Position numbers and translations under genes: made by a program. This document shows, one piece after another, positions 1-8,081 of a stretch of 32,605 nucleotides of DNA (its first letter is position 1; every line of letters starts with the position of its first letter). The notes under the pieces were generated by a model that did not search any database, was not told where the DNA came from, and saw only the letters and a program-made list of their open reading frames with translations. Source of the stretch: an uncultured Clostridia bacterium (lineage in GTDB: Bacteria; Bacillota; Clostridia; Christensenellales; CAG-917); contig CANPWB010000020.1 in the NCBI GenBank assembly GCA_947581925.1, positions 1 to 32,605 on the forward strand, given 5' to 3'.

Positions 1-771
1 GCATTCGAAGGTTGTGCAAGCTTGACATCTATCACGATCCCGGACAGTGTGACAAGCATAGGCGATGGGGCATTCGAAGGTTGTGCAAGCTTGACATCTA
101 TCACGATCCCGGACAGTGTGACAAGCATAGGCGATTTGGCATTCAGTGGTTGCACAGGACTGACGTCTATCTCAATTCCAAACAGCGTGACAAGCATAGG
201 AGATTATGCATTCGATGGTTGCGAAGGGTTGACATCTATCATAGTCGATCCCGACAACAAAACATATAGATCGGAAGATAATTGTTTAATAAAAAGGAAA
301 ACTAACAAATTGATAACGGGGTGTAAAACAAGCGTGATCCCCACCAGCGTGCAAAGCATAGGCTCATATGCATTCGAAGGTTGTGCAAGCTTGACATCTA
401 TCACGATCCCGGACAGTGTGACAAGCATAGGTAATGGGGCATTTTATGGTTGCACAGGACTGACGTCGGTGACTATACCCAACAGCGTGACAAGCATAGG
501 GGAACATGCATTTGAAGATTGCACAGGTCTTACGTCTATAACAATACCCAACAGCGTGACAAGCATAGGAGCGTGGGCATTCGATGGCTGCAAAGGACTG
601 ACGTCTATCTCAATTCCAAACAGCGTGACAAGCATAGGGGAATATGCATTCAAGAATTGCACAGGTTTGAAATCTGTCACTATACCAAAGCGATTTGCAG
701 GTTTTATGAAAAAAGGATTGAAAGAAATATTCGGCGAACAATGCGAGAAGATCACATTCACTTTGACATAG
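1..771 (+). CDS. BspA-like leucine-rich repeat protein, 3' end (5' truncated by window)
   Basis: The frame is open from base 1, so this is the C-terminal 256 residues of a longer protein. It consists of about ten tandem 23-residue repeats of the LRR_5/BspA type, each with an AFxGCxxLTSIxIPxSVTSIG pattern, interrupted near residues 80-115 by the usual non-repeat strand ([16 protein letters not shown]). It ends with a short basic tail after the last repeat. LRR_5 proteins of this kind are normally cell-surface or secreted; the signal peptide or anchor would lie upstream and cannot be seen. The repeats at 1-69, 70-138 and 370-438 are almost identical at the DNA level, so the array has been expanded or homogenised recently. 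Family assignment is firm; ligand and role are unknown. Confidence 0.9.
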   Translation, partial: AFEGCASLTSITIPDSVTSIGDGAFEGCASLTSITIPDSVTSIGDLAFSGCTGLTSISIPNSVTSIGDYAFDGCEGLTSIIVDPDNKTYRSEDNCLIKRKTNKLITGCKTSVIPTSVQSIGSYAFEGCASLTSITIPDSVTSIGNGAFYGCTGLTSVTIPNSVTSIGEHAFEDCTGLTSITIPNSVTSIGAWAFDGCKGLTSISIPNSVTSIGEYAFKNCTGLKSVTIPKRFAGFMKKGLKEIFGEQCEKITFTLT

Positions 772-858
772 TGAATGTGAGACGCTCTCACGCTTGAAGG
801 CGGAGGCGGCGCGGGGAGAGATGTGAATAAATAAATTTTCCGCACGAGCGCTCTCTTG

Positions 859-887
859 TTGACAAGCAATGTCGAAAAAAGTAAAAT
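859..887 (+). promoter_or_regulatory. Promoter of glgP
   Basis: TTGACA at 859-864 and TAAAAT at 882-887 are separated by exactly 17 bp. The predicted start is near 894, leaving a leader of about 90 nt before the glgP ATG. I see no riboswitch-like structure in the leader. Confidence 0.7.
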
Positions 888-982
888 AGTAAAAGTCATC
901 TGCGGTAATATAAGAATATATTATAGCGGAAATAATATAGACGGTCGCCGTACCGGGGGAAAGCGGTCAAAAGGCAGGAAGC

Positions 983-3421
983 ATGGTCAAGATCACAACT
1001 CAAGAATTTTCCTCACAGCTCACCTCTACGCTTGCGAGATATTTCGGCGTAAAGCCCGAGGACGCGAGCAAGGCACAGATATATCGCGCCACGTGCATGT
1101 GCGTAAGAGATATTCTGACTCAGACGCGAGTCAATTTCAAAAAGCAGGTGCGCGAGCGCAACGCAAAGCAGATATATTATATGTCCATGGAGTTTTTGCT
1201 TGGCAGGTCGCTCAAAAACAACCTCTTCAACCTCGGCATAATGGATGAGGTTACGGCGGCGGTGGAGAGCCTCGGCGTAAGCATGGACGAGATTTACTCC
1301 TTCGAGCCGGACGCGGGGCTTGGCAACGGCGGCCTCGGCAGGCTTGCGGCGGCGTATATGGACGCGCTCACGTCCCGCGGATATGCGGCGAGTGGCTTTT
1401 CCATTTTGTATGATTACGGTCTTTTCAAGCAGATAATCGTGGACGGCTGGCAGCTCGAGCAGCCCGACGATTGGCTCAAAATGGGCGACGTATGGCTCGC
1501 TCCGCGCACGGAGGAGGTTTTTCCCGTCAAATTCGGCGGCGTGGTGGACCAGCATTGGGAGGACGGCAAACTCACCGTCAATCAGCGCGACTGCACTGTC
1601 GTGAACGCGGTGCCCTATGATATGAACATTTCGGGCTATCACACCGACGCGGTCAACAGGATACGTTTTTGGCACTCCGAGGCGGCGCAGGATTTCGACA
1701 TCCACATGTTCAGCCGCGGCGAGTATGTCAAGGCGTCGGCGGCAAAGGCTATGGCGGAGTCCATAAACAAAGTGCTCTATCCCGCGGACGACCACATAGA
1801 GGGCAAGTCGCTCAGGCTAAAGCAGCAATATTTCTTTGTTTCGGCGTCCATTCAAAGCATTTTGAAGAGGCATCTCAAGACAAATCCCACCCTCGACAAC
1901 CTTGCGGATTGCGTGGCGATACACATCAACGATACGCATCCCACCCTCTGCATACCCGAGCTCATGCGCCTTTTGCTCGACGAGTACGGCTACGGCTGGG
2001 ATCAAGCGTGGGACATCACCTGCAACACCATATCCTACACAAACCACACCGTCATGGCGGAGGCGCTCGAAAAGTGGCCGCAGGACCTCTTCCAAAACCT
2101 GCTCCCGCGCATATATCAGATCGTGCACGAGATAAATCAGCGTTTCTGCGACGAGCTATGGAGATATTATCCCAACAATTGGGACATCGTCAACAAAAAC
2201 GCCGTGCTCTCAAACGGACAGGTCAAAATGGCAAATCTCTGCCTCGCGACGGCGCATACGGTCAACGGCGTATCCGCGCTGCACAGCGAGATATTGAAAA
2301 ACGACGTTTTCAGAGACTATTGCCATATGCACCCCGAAAAGTTCACCAACGTCACGAACGGAATTACGCACAGGCGCTGGGTATGCCAGGCAAATCCTCG
2401 CCTTGCCGCTCTCATTACGGAGCTCATAGGCGACGGCTGGATAAAGGAAGCGTCGCAGCTTGAAAATCTGCAGAAGTTCATGGGGGACAGGCAAGTCCTT
2501 GACAGGCTCGCCGACATCAAGCGCGCGAACAAAGCCGATCTTGCAAAGTATATCCTCGAGCACAACAACGTCGTCGTGGACCCCGACAGCATTTTCGATG
2601 TACAGGTCAAGAGACTGCACGAGTACAAACGTCAGCTTTTGAACGCGCTGCACATCCTCGACCTCTACTATCGCCTCAAGGAAAACCCCGACCTCGACAT
2701 ACAGCCGCGCACATTCATCTTCGGCGCGAAGGCGGCAAGCGCGTACTATATGGCGAAGCAGATAATAAGGCTCATATGCACGCTCGGCGACGTGATAAAC
2801 AACGACCCCGACATCAAGGGCAAACTCAAAGTCGTATTTCTTGAAAATTACAGGGTCACGCTTGCCGAGATGATAATGCCCGCCGCGGAAGTGTCCGAGC
2901 AGATATCCCTCGCGGGCAAGGAGGCGAGCGGCACGGGCAATATGAAATTCATGATAAACGGCGCGCTCACCATAGGCACCCTCGACGGCGCGAACGTCGA
3001 GATACATCAAGAGGTGGGCGACGGAAACATCTTCCTGTTCGGCTTGCTAGCGGAGGAGGTGCAACAGCTCTTTAAAAACGGCTATGACCCCTCGCATTAT
3101 TATCAAACGGATCCGCGCATAAAGCGCATAATCGACGCCCTCAGACAGGGCGGCAGGGACGGCAGCGGCATCGCTTTCGGCGAGATAGCGGATTCGCTCA
3201 TTCTCGGACGCGGCGGACAGCCCGACAGCTATATGGTGCTTGCCGATTTCGACAGCTACTGCAAGGCGCAACAGAGGGTTGACGCTACCTACCGCAACAA
3301 GTATGTGTGGAACAGGATGTCCCTCGTCAACATAGCGAAGGCGGGATTCTTCGCGGCTGACAGAGCCGTCGAGGAATATGCGCGGCGCATTTGGGGACTC
3401 ACCCCGATAATCAAACAATAA
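983..3421 (+). CDS. glgP: Glycogen/maltodextrin phosphorylase
   Basis: An 812-residue GT35 phosphorylase of normal family length. It releases glucose-1-phosphate from the non-reducing ends of glycogen or maltodextrin using pyridoxal phosphate, in the cytoplasm. Visible hallmarks are YYMSMEFLLGRSL near residue 60, ELEQPDDWL-type N-terminal text, the substrate region HINDTHPTL near residue 315, and the PLP-lysine motif EASGTGNMKF at residues 647-656, which puts the Schiff-base lysine at K655. Start: ATG 983 preceded by AGGCAGGA. The next gene, an intracellular GH13 hydrolase, lies 38 bp downstream on the same strand, so the two probably form an alpha-glucan utilisation pair. Substrate preference (glycogen versus maltodextrin) cannot be read from the sequence. 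Confidence 0.96.
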   Translation: MVKITTQEFSSQLTSTLARYFGVKPEDASKAQIYRATCMCVRDILTQTRVNFKKQVRERNAKQIYYMSMEFLLGRSLKNNLFNLGIMDEVTAAVESLGVSMDEIYSFEPDAGLGNGGLGRLAAAYMDALTSRGYAASGFSILYDYGLFKQIIVDGWQLEQPDDWLKMGDVWLAPRTEEVFPVKFGGVVDQHWEDGKLTVNQRDCTVVNAVPYDMNISGYHTDAVNRIRFWHSEAAQDFDIHMFSRGEYVKASAAKAMAESINKVLYPADDHIEGKSLRLKQQYFFVSASIQSILKRHLKTNPTLDNLADCVAIHINDTHPTLCIPELMRLLLDEYGYGWDQAWDITCNTISYTNHTVMAEALEKWPQDLFQNLLPRIYQIVHEINQRFCDELWRYYPNNWDIVNKNAVLSNGQVKMANLCLATAHTVNGVSALHSEILKNDVFRDYCHMHPEKFTNVTNGITHRRWVCQANPRLAALITELIGDGWIKEASQLENLQKFMGDRQVLDRLADIKRANKADLAKYILEHNNVVVDPDSIFDVQVKRLHEYKRQLLNALHILDLYYRLKENPDLDIQPRTFIFGAKAASAYYMAKQIIRLICTLGDVINNDPDIKGKLKVVFLENYRVTLAEMIMPAAEVSEQISLAGKEASGTGNMKFMINGALTIGTLDGANVEIHQEVGDGNIFLFGLLAEEVQQLFKNGYDPSHYYQTDPRIKRIIDALRQGGRDGSGIAFGEIADSLILGRGGQPDSYMVLADFDSYCKAQQRVDATYRNKYVWNRMSLVNIAKAGFFAADRAVEEYARRIWGLTPIIKQ

Positions 3422-3427
3422 GCGAAG

Positions 3428-3450
3428 GGGCGCAAAAAGCTTGCGCCCTT
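3428..3450 (+). terminator. Hairpin between glgP and the GH13 gene
   Basis: GGGCGCAA (3428-3435) pairs with TTGCGCCC (3441-3448) across a 5-nt loop and is followed only by TTTAAA. The T-run is short, so it may be a weak terminator or an mRNA-stabilising hairpin rather than a full stop. It ends 12 bp before the next start codon. Confidence 0.5.
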
Positions 3451-3459
3451 TAAATTGAT

Positions 3460-5289
3460 ATGTATCATCCTCTTTTACACAAGACCCCATACGGAGCGGC
3501 TGTCATGGGCGAGCCCATCTCCATCCGCTTTCCGCTTGACGGCGCGCTCAAGGCGAACCGCTGTTTTGTTATATTCAGACAGATATTCGGCGAGGGCGGG
3601 CGCGTCGAGAAGGAGCCTATAAAGCTGGAGCTTGAAAAGGTAAGCGGAGAGGGAGGCGAGGACGTTTTTGCGTTGAGTTTCACCCTCGACGATTGGGGAA
3701 TATATATGTACCGTTTCGAGGCGGAGCTCGAAGGCGGGGACATCGCCTTCTTCGGAAGAGGCGAGGGAGGCGAGGCAAAAAGGTGGGATTGGTTGCCGGA
3801 ATGGCAGTTGACAGTGTCAAAACGTGCGCATAAAACCCCGAATTGGGCAAAAAGCGGCGTCACATATCAAATTTTTGCAGACAGATTTTGCAGAGTCGGC
3901 GAGAGCAAATTTTCAAAGAAGGGCAGGCTGCATACCTATTGGACGGACAGGCCCGACATTGAGGACGCCTTTGGGACATACCGCGCGGATGATTTCTTCG
4001 GCGGGAACATAAAGGGCATAATTTCTCGCCTCGATTATCTCAAATCGCTAGGAGTCACGCTCATTTATCTCACGCCCATTTTCAAGTCGCCCTCAAATCA
4101 CCGCTACGACACCTCGGATTACCTCACGATAGACGAGCTTTTCGGCACGGAAGAGGAGTTCGCGCGACTAATCAAAGAGGCGGGAGACAGGGGCATAAGC
4201 ATAATGCTGGACGGCGTTTTCAATCATACGGGCGCGGACAGCATATATTTCAACAAGTTTGACAACTTTGAAAGCGTCGGCGCGTATCAATCAAAACAGT
4301 CGCCGTACTATGATTGGTTCACGTTTAGGACATATCCCTACGAGTACGACTGCTGGTGGGGGAGCACCGTCGTCCCCACCGTCAACAAAAAGGCAGAAGG
4401 GTACAGAAAACTCGTCCTCGGCGAGGGCGGCGTCATAGAAAAATGGACGCGTATGGGCGTAAAGGGCTGGCGCTTGGACGTCGTGGACGAACTCCCCATA
4501 GACTTCACGACGGAGCTTTGTCGTAAGATCAAAAGCGAGGGCGAGGATACGCTCATAATCGGCGAGGTGTGGGAGGACGCATCGACAAAGATAGCCTACG
4601 ACCTGTGGCGTCCCTATTTTATGGGCGAACAGTTGGACGGCGTCATGAATTATCCCTTTAAAAACGCGATATTGCAACTTGCAAAGGGCGGCTCGGCGGC
4701 GGAATTTAAAGAGCAGATCACGCGCATACTTGAAAATTATCCGCGTGAGAGCCTCGACGTGCTTATGAATTTGATAGGCAGTCACGACACCGTACGCGCC
4801 TTGACTCAGCTCAGCGGGGTCACCCCTCCCGAAAGCAAGCTCGCGCGCGCGGAATTTACGCTGTCCGACGATATGTACGCTTTGGCGAGAAAGAGGCTCA
4901 TGTTTGCGGCGGCAATCCAATTCACGCTGCCCGGAGTCCCCTGCGTGTATTACGGCGACGAGGCAGGCATGCAGGGCTTTGAGGATCCGCTCAACCGCGG
5001 CGCGTTTCCGTGGGGCAGAGAGGACAACGTTTTGCTCGAACATTATAAGACGCTTGGCAAACTGCGCGCAAAGTACGCAGACTTGCTGAGGGGCAAGACC
5101 TATTTCGAGGACGACCCGACTCTCGTCGTTTTCCGCCGCGAGAGCGAATGCGGCACCTTCACCGTCGTCGCCAACCCGACCGACGTCCCCGTGATGCGCC
5201 TCATCTCGGGCCGCGACGCCATCTCTGGCAAACCCATTCAACAAAAAATCACCGTCCCACCCCTCGGAGTGAGATTTATAGTGAAATAA
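3460..5289 (+). CDS. GH13 alpha-amylase family glucan hydrolase (neopullulanase/maltogenic-type)
   Basis: 609 residues with no signal peptide, so probably cytoplasmic. An N-terminal beta-sandwich (about 1-110; HKTPYGAAVMGEPISIRF is typical of CBM34-like or related domains) precedes a GH13 barrel. The four conserved regions are present: DGVFNHTG, GWRLDVVDE with nucleophile D340, IGEVWED with acid/base E369, and IGSHDTVR with D443. It probably hydrolyses or debranches maltodextrins that feed glgP. Start: ATG 3460 follows an in-frame stop at 3451, and homology to related enzymes seems to begin at once. However, no Shine-Dalgarno precedes it; an internal ATG at 3505 has GGAG upstream but would cut into the conserved N-terminus. 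Exact specificity (neopullulanase, cyclomaltodextrinase, alpha-glucosidase) is not resolved. Confidence 0.92.
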   Translation: MYHPLLHKTPYGAAVMGEPISIRFPLDGALKANRCFVIFRQIFGEGGRVEKEPIKLELEKVSGEGGEDVFALSFTLDDWGIYMYRFEAELEGGDIAFFGRGEGGEAKRWDWLPEWQLTVSKRAHKTPNWAKSGVTYQIFADRFCRVGESKFSKKGRLHTYWTDRPDIEDAFGTYRADDFFGGNIKGIISRLDYLKSLGVTLIYLTPIFKSPSNHRYDTSDYLTIDELFGTEEEFARLIKEAGDRGISIMLDGVFNHTGADSIYFNKFDNFESVGAYQSKQSPYYDWFTFRTYPYEYDCWWGSTVVPTVNKKAEGYRKLVLGEGGVIEKWTRMGVKGWRLDVVDELPIDFTTELCRKIKSEGEDTLIIGEVWEDASTKIAYDLWRPYFMGEQLDGVMNYPFKNAILQLAKGGSAAEFKEQITRILENYPRESLDVLMNLIGSHDTVRALTQLSGVTPPESKLARAEFTLSDDMYALARKRLMFAAAIQFTLPGVPCVYYGDEAGMQGFEDPLNRGAFPWGREDNVLLEHYKTLGKLRAKYADLLRGKTYFEDDPTLVVFRRESECGTFTVVANPTDVPVMRLISGRDAISGKPIQQKITVPPLGVRFIVK

Positions 5290-5874
5290 CCTCCCATTAT
5301 AAGATATAGCTCGGACAGTGGCACGATTTAAACGAAAATTATGTCGTGGCTTATAACGCCTTCTGTCCGAGCGCCCCTATACACGCCGTCCGTCCTGTCC
5401 GAGTGATATCGCGGAGCGAGCGGGATATACCCTCGTACGCAGTGAGGGCGGGGCTCTGATTTATTTTCGCCCGAACAAGTGGCATAATTGCAGACTTGTC
5501 TGCACGACGTATCGCGGTGAGCGAGCGCAGCTCCTTCCCGCCCTGCCGCGGCGTAACGCTTGATTTGTGTTTGCGCTCGAGCGCAAACCGTTAGTGAGTA
5601 CGGAGAGGGAGGGGAGTCCTGAGTGCAGTGTGGCGGAACGTTATGTCTATACTAATACCCAACTCATCGCTGCACGTAACGAAGGGAGAGGTTGGGTTTT
5701 TCACTCCAATGTCTGAGATACCAACGCAGGACGTGTAGGAGTTCTATATACATATGTTTGAGCGCACTTATAAACGAATGGACGCTTTGTCCGAGGGTTC
5801 TATTTAACAGTCTTTGTACACGGCAACCGTTAATATTAAGCTCTTACGCGGGAGTTCATACCATATACACAAGC
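5290..5874. repeat. Long intergenic region with repeat fragments and palindromes
   Basis: About 585 bases with no credible ORF. It holds several copies of the GTCCGAG unit, a perfect 20-bp palindrome at 5569-5588, and a stem (ACCCAAC 5657-5663 with GTTGGGT 5691-5697) followed by TTTTT. That stem could terminate the GH13 transcript. From about 5826 a reverse-oriented copy of the terminator-flank module appears (AAGCTCTTACGCGGGAGTTC), leading into the 5875-5923 terminator. Confidence 0.6.
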
Positions 5875-5923
5875 AAAAAACGCGCGAACGTCGTGACTTT
5901 CGTCACTAGTTCGCGCGTTTTTT
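5875..5923. terminator. Bidirectional intrinsic terminator (proS side)
   Basis: The outer stem CGCGCGAAC/GTTCGCGCG (5881-5889/5909-5917) carries an asymmetric internal loop, GTC opposite TA. An inner stem GTGAC/GTCAC is capped by a 4-nt loop. An A6 run lies on the left and a T6 run on the right, so it can act in both directions; it lies just beyond the proS stop codon. The same hairpin recurs at 15114-15150. Confidence 0.85.
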
Positions 5924-5988
5924 GCTTTGGGTGCAGGGGACGAAGTCCCTTGCCGGGGAGTGGGGCAGAGCCCCACGTAAAAAATCCA

Positions 5989-7434
5989 TCAATACGATTT
6001 AGCGAAGTAGAGGACTTTGCTTGCGGGTTTACCGCAGCAGACGCACTTGTCACCGACGGGGGTTTGGTCGAAGGGGAGCACGCGGGACGTGGCGGCGAGT
6101 TTCTCCTTTATTTTATCCTCGCATTCGCGGCAGCCGCACCACATAGCTTTGACGAAGTTATGCTCGTCGAGCGCGGTCGCCATCTCGTCCATATCGTGGC
6201 AGACGGCGATGTGCGAGTGCAAAAAGTCGTGCGATTGCTTAAACATATTATCGTGCACGGCGTCGAGCAGGGCGGGGATAGCCGTCGTAAGCTCGCCCAA
6301 TGGCACGAGCTGTTTTTCATGCGTATCGCGGCGCACTACCATAGCGACTCCGTTTTCGATATCGCGCGGGCCTATCTCTATGCGCACGGGTACGCCTTTC
6401 ATTTCCCATTCGTTATATTTCCAACCGGGGGACTGATCGCGGTCGTCAAGCTTTACGCGCACTCCCGCCGTCTTGAGCGCGGAGTAGATCTCGTTCGCCT
6501 TTTCAAGCACGCCTTCCTTGTGTACGGCGACGGGGACGATGACAACTTGTATAGGCGCGACGCGCGGAGGCAATTTAAGTCCGCGCTGATCGCCGTGCGC
6601 CATGATGAGCGCGCCGATAAGCCTCGTCGATACGCCCCAACTCGTCTGATAAGGATTTTTCAGCTGTCCGTCTTTGTCGAGATACTTGATCTCGAACGCG
6701 GAAGCGAAGTTGTTGCCCAGATAGTGCGAGGTGCCCGCCTGCAGGGACTTGCCGTCCAGCATCATCGCCTCCATAGAGTAGGTTTCCACCGCGCCCGCAA
6801 ACTTTTCCTTTTCCGTCTTGACGCCCGTCAACACGTCTATCGCCAGCACGTCCTGCATAAAGGAGCGATAGACTTCGAGCATTCTCAGCGTCTCTTCGCG
6901 CGCCTCCTGCTCCGTAGCGTGCAAGGTGTGCCCCTCCTGCCACAGAAATTCGCTGGTGCGAAGGAAGGGGCGCGTCGTCTTTTCCCACCTCACGACGTTT
7001 GCCCACTGATTGATGAGTACGGGCAGATCGCGGTAGCTCTGTACCCACTTCGCATACATGGAGCATATTATAGTCTCCGACGTCGGGCGCACGACAAGCG
7101 GCTCTTCAAGCTCATTCTTTCCGACGTGCGTCACCAGCGCGACTTCGGGCGCGAAGCCCTCCACATGTTCCGCTTCCTTCGTTAAAAAGGAGTAGGGAAT
7201 GAAAAGAGGGAAGTAGGCGTTTTTGTGCCCTGTCGCTTTGAAGCGCGCGTCGAGTTCCGCCTGTATGCGCTCCCAAATCTCATAACCGTACGGACGTATG
7301 ACCATCGTGCCCTTGACGGGACCGTAATCCACAAGTTGCGTCTTCAGCACGACGTCCGTGTACCACTGCGGGAAATCTATGTTCATATCCGCGATGTCTT
7401 TGACAAACTGCTTATCGTTTTGATCTTTTGCCAT
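5989..7434 (-). CDS. proS: Prolyl-tRNA synthetase, archaeal/eukaryal (type 3) form
   Basis: 481 residues of class II aminoacyl-tRNA synthetase that charges tRNA-Pro in the cytoplasm. The class II motifs are visible: VVRPTSETI, WEKTTRPFLRTSEFLWQEGHT-type motif 2 text, and GVSTRLIGALIMAHGD as motif 3. The roughly 180-residue editing insertion of the E. coli-type enzyme is absent. Instead there is an anticodon-binding domain and a C-terminal domain with four cysteines (CGCREC and CVCCG) that would bind zinc. The protein ends in Tyr, as type 3 enzymes do. Start: ATG 7434 with GGAGG about 13 nt upstream. It is transcribed alone from a strong promoter. No T-box leader fits in the roughly 30-nt leader. 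Confidence 0.96.
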   Translation of the reverse strand: MAKDQNDKQFVKDIADMNIDFPQWYTDVVLKTQLVDYGPVKGTMVIRPYGYEIWERIQAELDARFKATGHKNAYFPLFIPYSFLTKEAEHVEGFAPEVALVTHVGKNELEEPLVVRPTSETIICSMYAKWVQSYRDLPVLINQWANVVRWEKTTRPFLRTSEFLWQEGHTLHATEQEAREETLRMLEVYRSFMQDVLAIDVLTGVKTEKEKFAGAVETYSMEAMMLDGKSLQAGTSHYLGNNFASAFEIKYLDKDGQLKNPYQTSWGVSTRLIGALIMAHGDQRGLKLPPRVAPIQVVIVPVAVHKEGVLEKANEIYSALKTAGVRVKLDDRDQSPGWKYNEWEMKGVPVRIEIGPRDIENGVAMVVRRDTHEKQLVPLGELTTAIPALLDAVHDNMFKQSHDFLHSHIAVCHDMDEMATALDEHNFVKAMWCGCRECEDKIKEKLAATSRVLPFDQTPVGDKCVCCGKPASKVLYFAKSY

Positions 7435-7470
7435 AAAATCCAGGCGACCTCCGCTTTATTTGCGACATAC

Positions 7471-7499
7471 ATTATATACCCGTGCCCGCGTTTAGGCAA
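7471..7499 (-). promoter_or_regulatory. Promoter of proS
   Basis: On the minus strand TTGCCT (7494-7499) and TATAAT (7471-7476) are separated by 17 bp. The predicted start near 7464 gives a leader of about 30 nt. Confidence 0.7.
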
Positions 7500-7529
7500 C
7501 AATTTTGAAAAGATTAGTATATTATGCGA

Positions 7530-7910
7530 AGCGTTGCTCCGCGCCTCGGCAAGGGACTTCGTCGCCCCATGCAGGGCTACTTGCCCCGCACCCTCGGCAA
7601 AGGAGCTTTATGTGGGCTCCTCGCCCACGCCTCGGCAAGGGACTTCGTCCCCTGCACCCCAAGCTAAAAAGCGCAGACTAGGCTCTTTCATCGCCCAGTC
7701 TGCGCGTTTTTGATTGTTTGCAATGGTATAAACTCCTGCGTGAGAGTTTGTTATTTGCGAGAGAGTTTTCTGAAAGTTTTATTATAAAACCCGGGGATTC
7801 CTCGACTATGCTCGGAATGACACCTAATATTTCCGTCATCTTGAGCGAAGTCGAAAGATCCCCTTGTCCGAGCAAATTAACGCTACATCTGTCCGAGCGG
7901 TTTTGACGTA
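7530..7910 (+). repeat. Mosaic intergenic repeat between divergent proS and transporter genes
   Basis: This stretch contains short palindromes (CTCGGCAAGGGACTTCGTC type), a terminator hairpin, the flank module AAACTCCTGCGTGAGAG, and an inverted pair of core repeats at 7793-7822 and 7835-7863. In the pair, GGGGATTCCTCGACTATG faces GTCGAAAGATCCCC, and both copies are uninterrupted. A TTGTCCGAGC unit follows. No coding sequence is credible here, although it lies between two divergent promoters. Confidence 0.75.
7666..7711. terminator. Bidirectional intrinsic terminator in divergent region
   Basis: The stem GCGCAGACT/AGTCTGCGC (7671-7679/7697-7705) continues with GGC/GCC inside. It is flanked by an A5 run on the left and a T5 run on the right. 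It sits where no gene end needs it, between two divergently transcribed genes. Confidence 0.75.
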
Positions 7911-8008
7911 TTCCTGCTTCTTTTTTCACCATTTTAGCGTTCTAATCGGTTATGTTTGAAATCACAAAATCTAATGTCGAAAAAATTTCGTCAATATAAA
8001 ATTTTGGC

Positions 8009-8059
8009 TTGTTTAATTGTATTTTTTCCTTTATAATACAAATTGTGAGCGTCTGCTCA
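8009..8059 (+). promoter_or_regulatory. Promoter of the sugar transporter with candidate operator
   Basis: TTGTTT (8009-8014) and TATAAT (8032-8037) are 17 bp apart. Overlapping the predicted start is an inverted repeat, TGAGC (8046-8050), gap GTCT, GCTCA (8055-8059), well placed to be a repressor site. The promoter is convincing; the operator is a guess. Confidence 0.65.
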
Positions 8060-8081
8060 TGTCATTTATGAGGAGAATTTT

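Noticed and set aside
12-269. Repeat-containing reading frame in frame 3 over the LRR gene ([17 protein letters not shown] repeats)
   Set aside because: It is the out-of-frame shadow of the 69-bp LRR repeats; the main frame gives a standard BspA-like protein.
5692-7185. 497-codon plus-strand reading frame opposite proS
   Set aside because: It is antisense to a clear proS, has no ribosome site, and its sequence has no recognisable domain. High GC at third positions opens long shadow frames in this window.
7435-7470. T-box riboswitch upstream of proS
   Set aside because: The predicted leader is only about 30 nt, too short for a T-box.
8041-8051. AATTGTGAGCG, identical to the left half of the E. 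coli lac operator
   Set aside because: The right half is missing and no LacI-type gene is in the window; the match is probably chance. The shorter TGAGC/GCTCA pair is kept only as a weak operator candidate.
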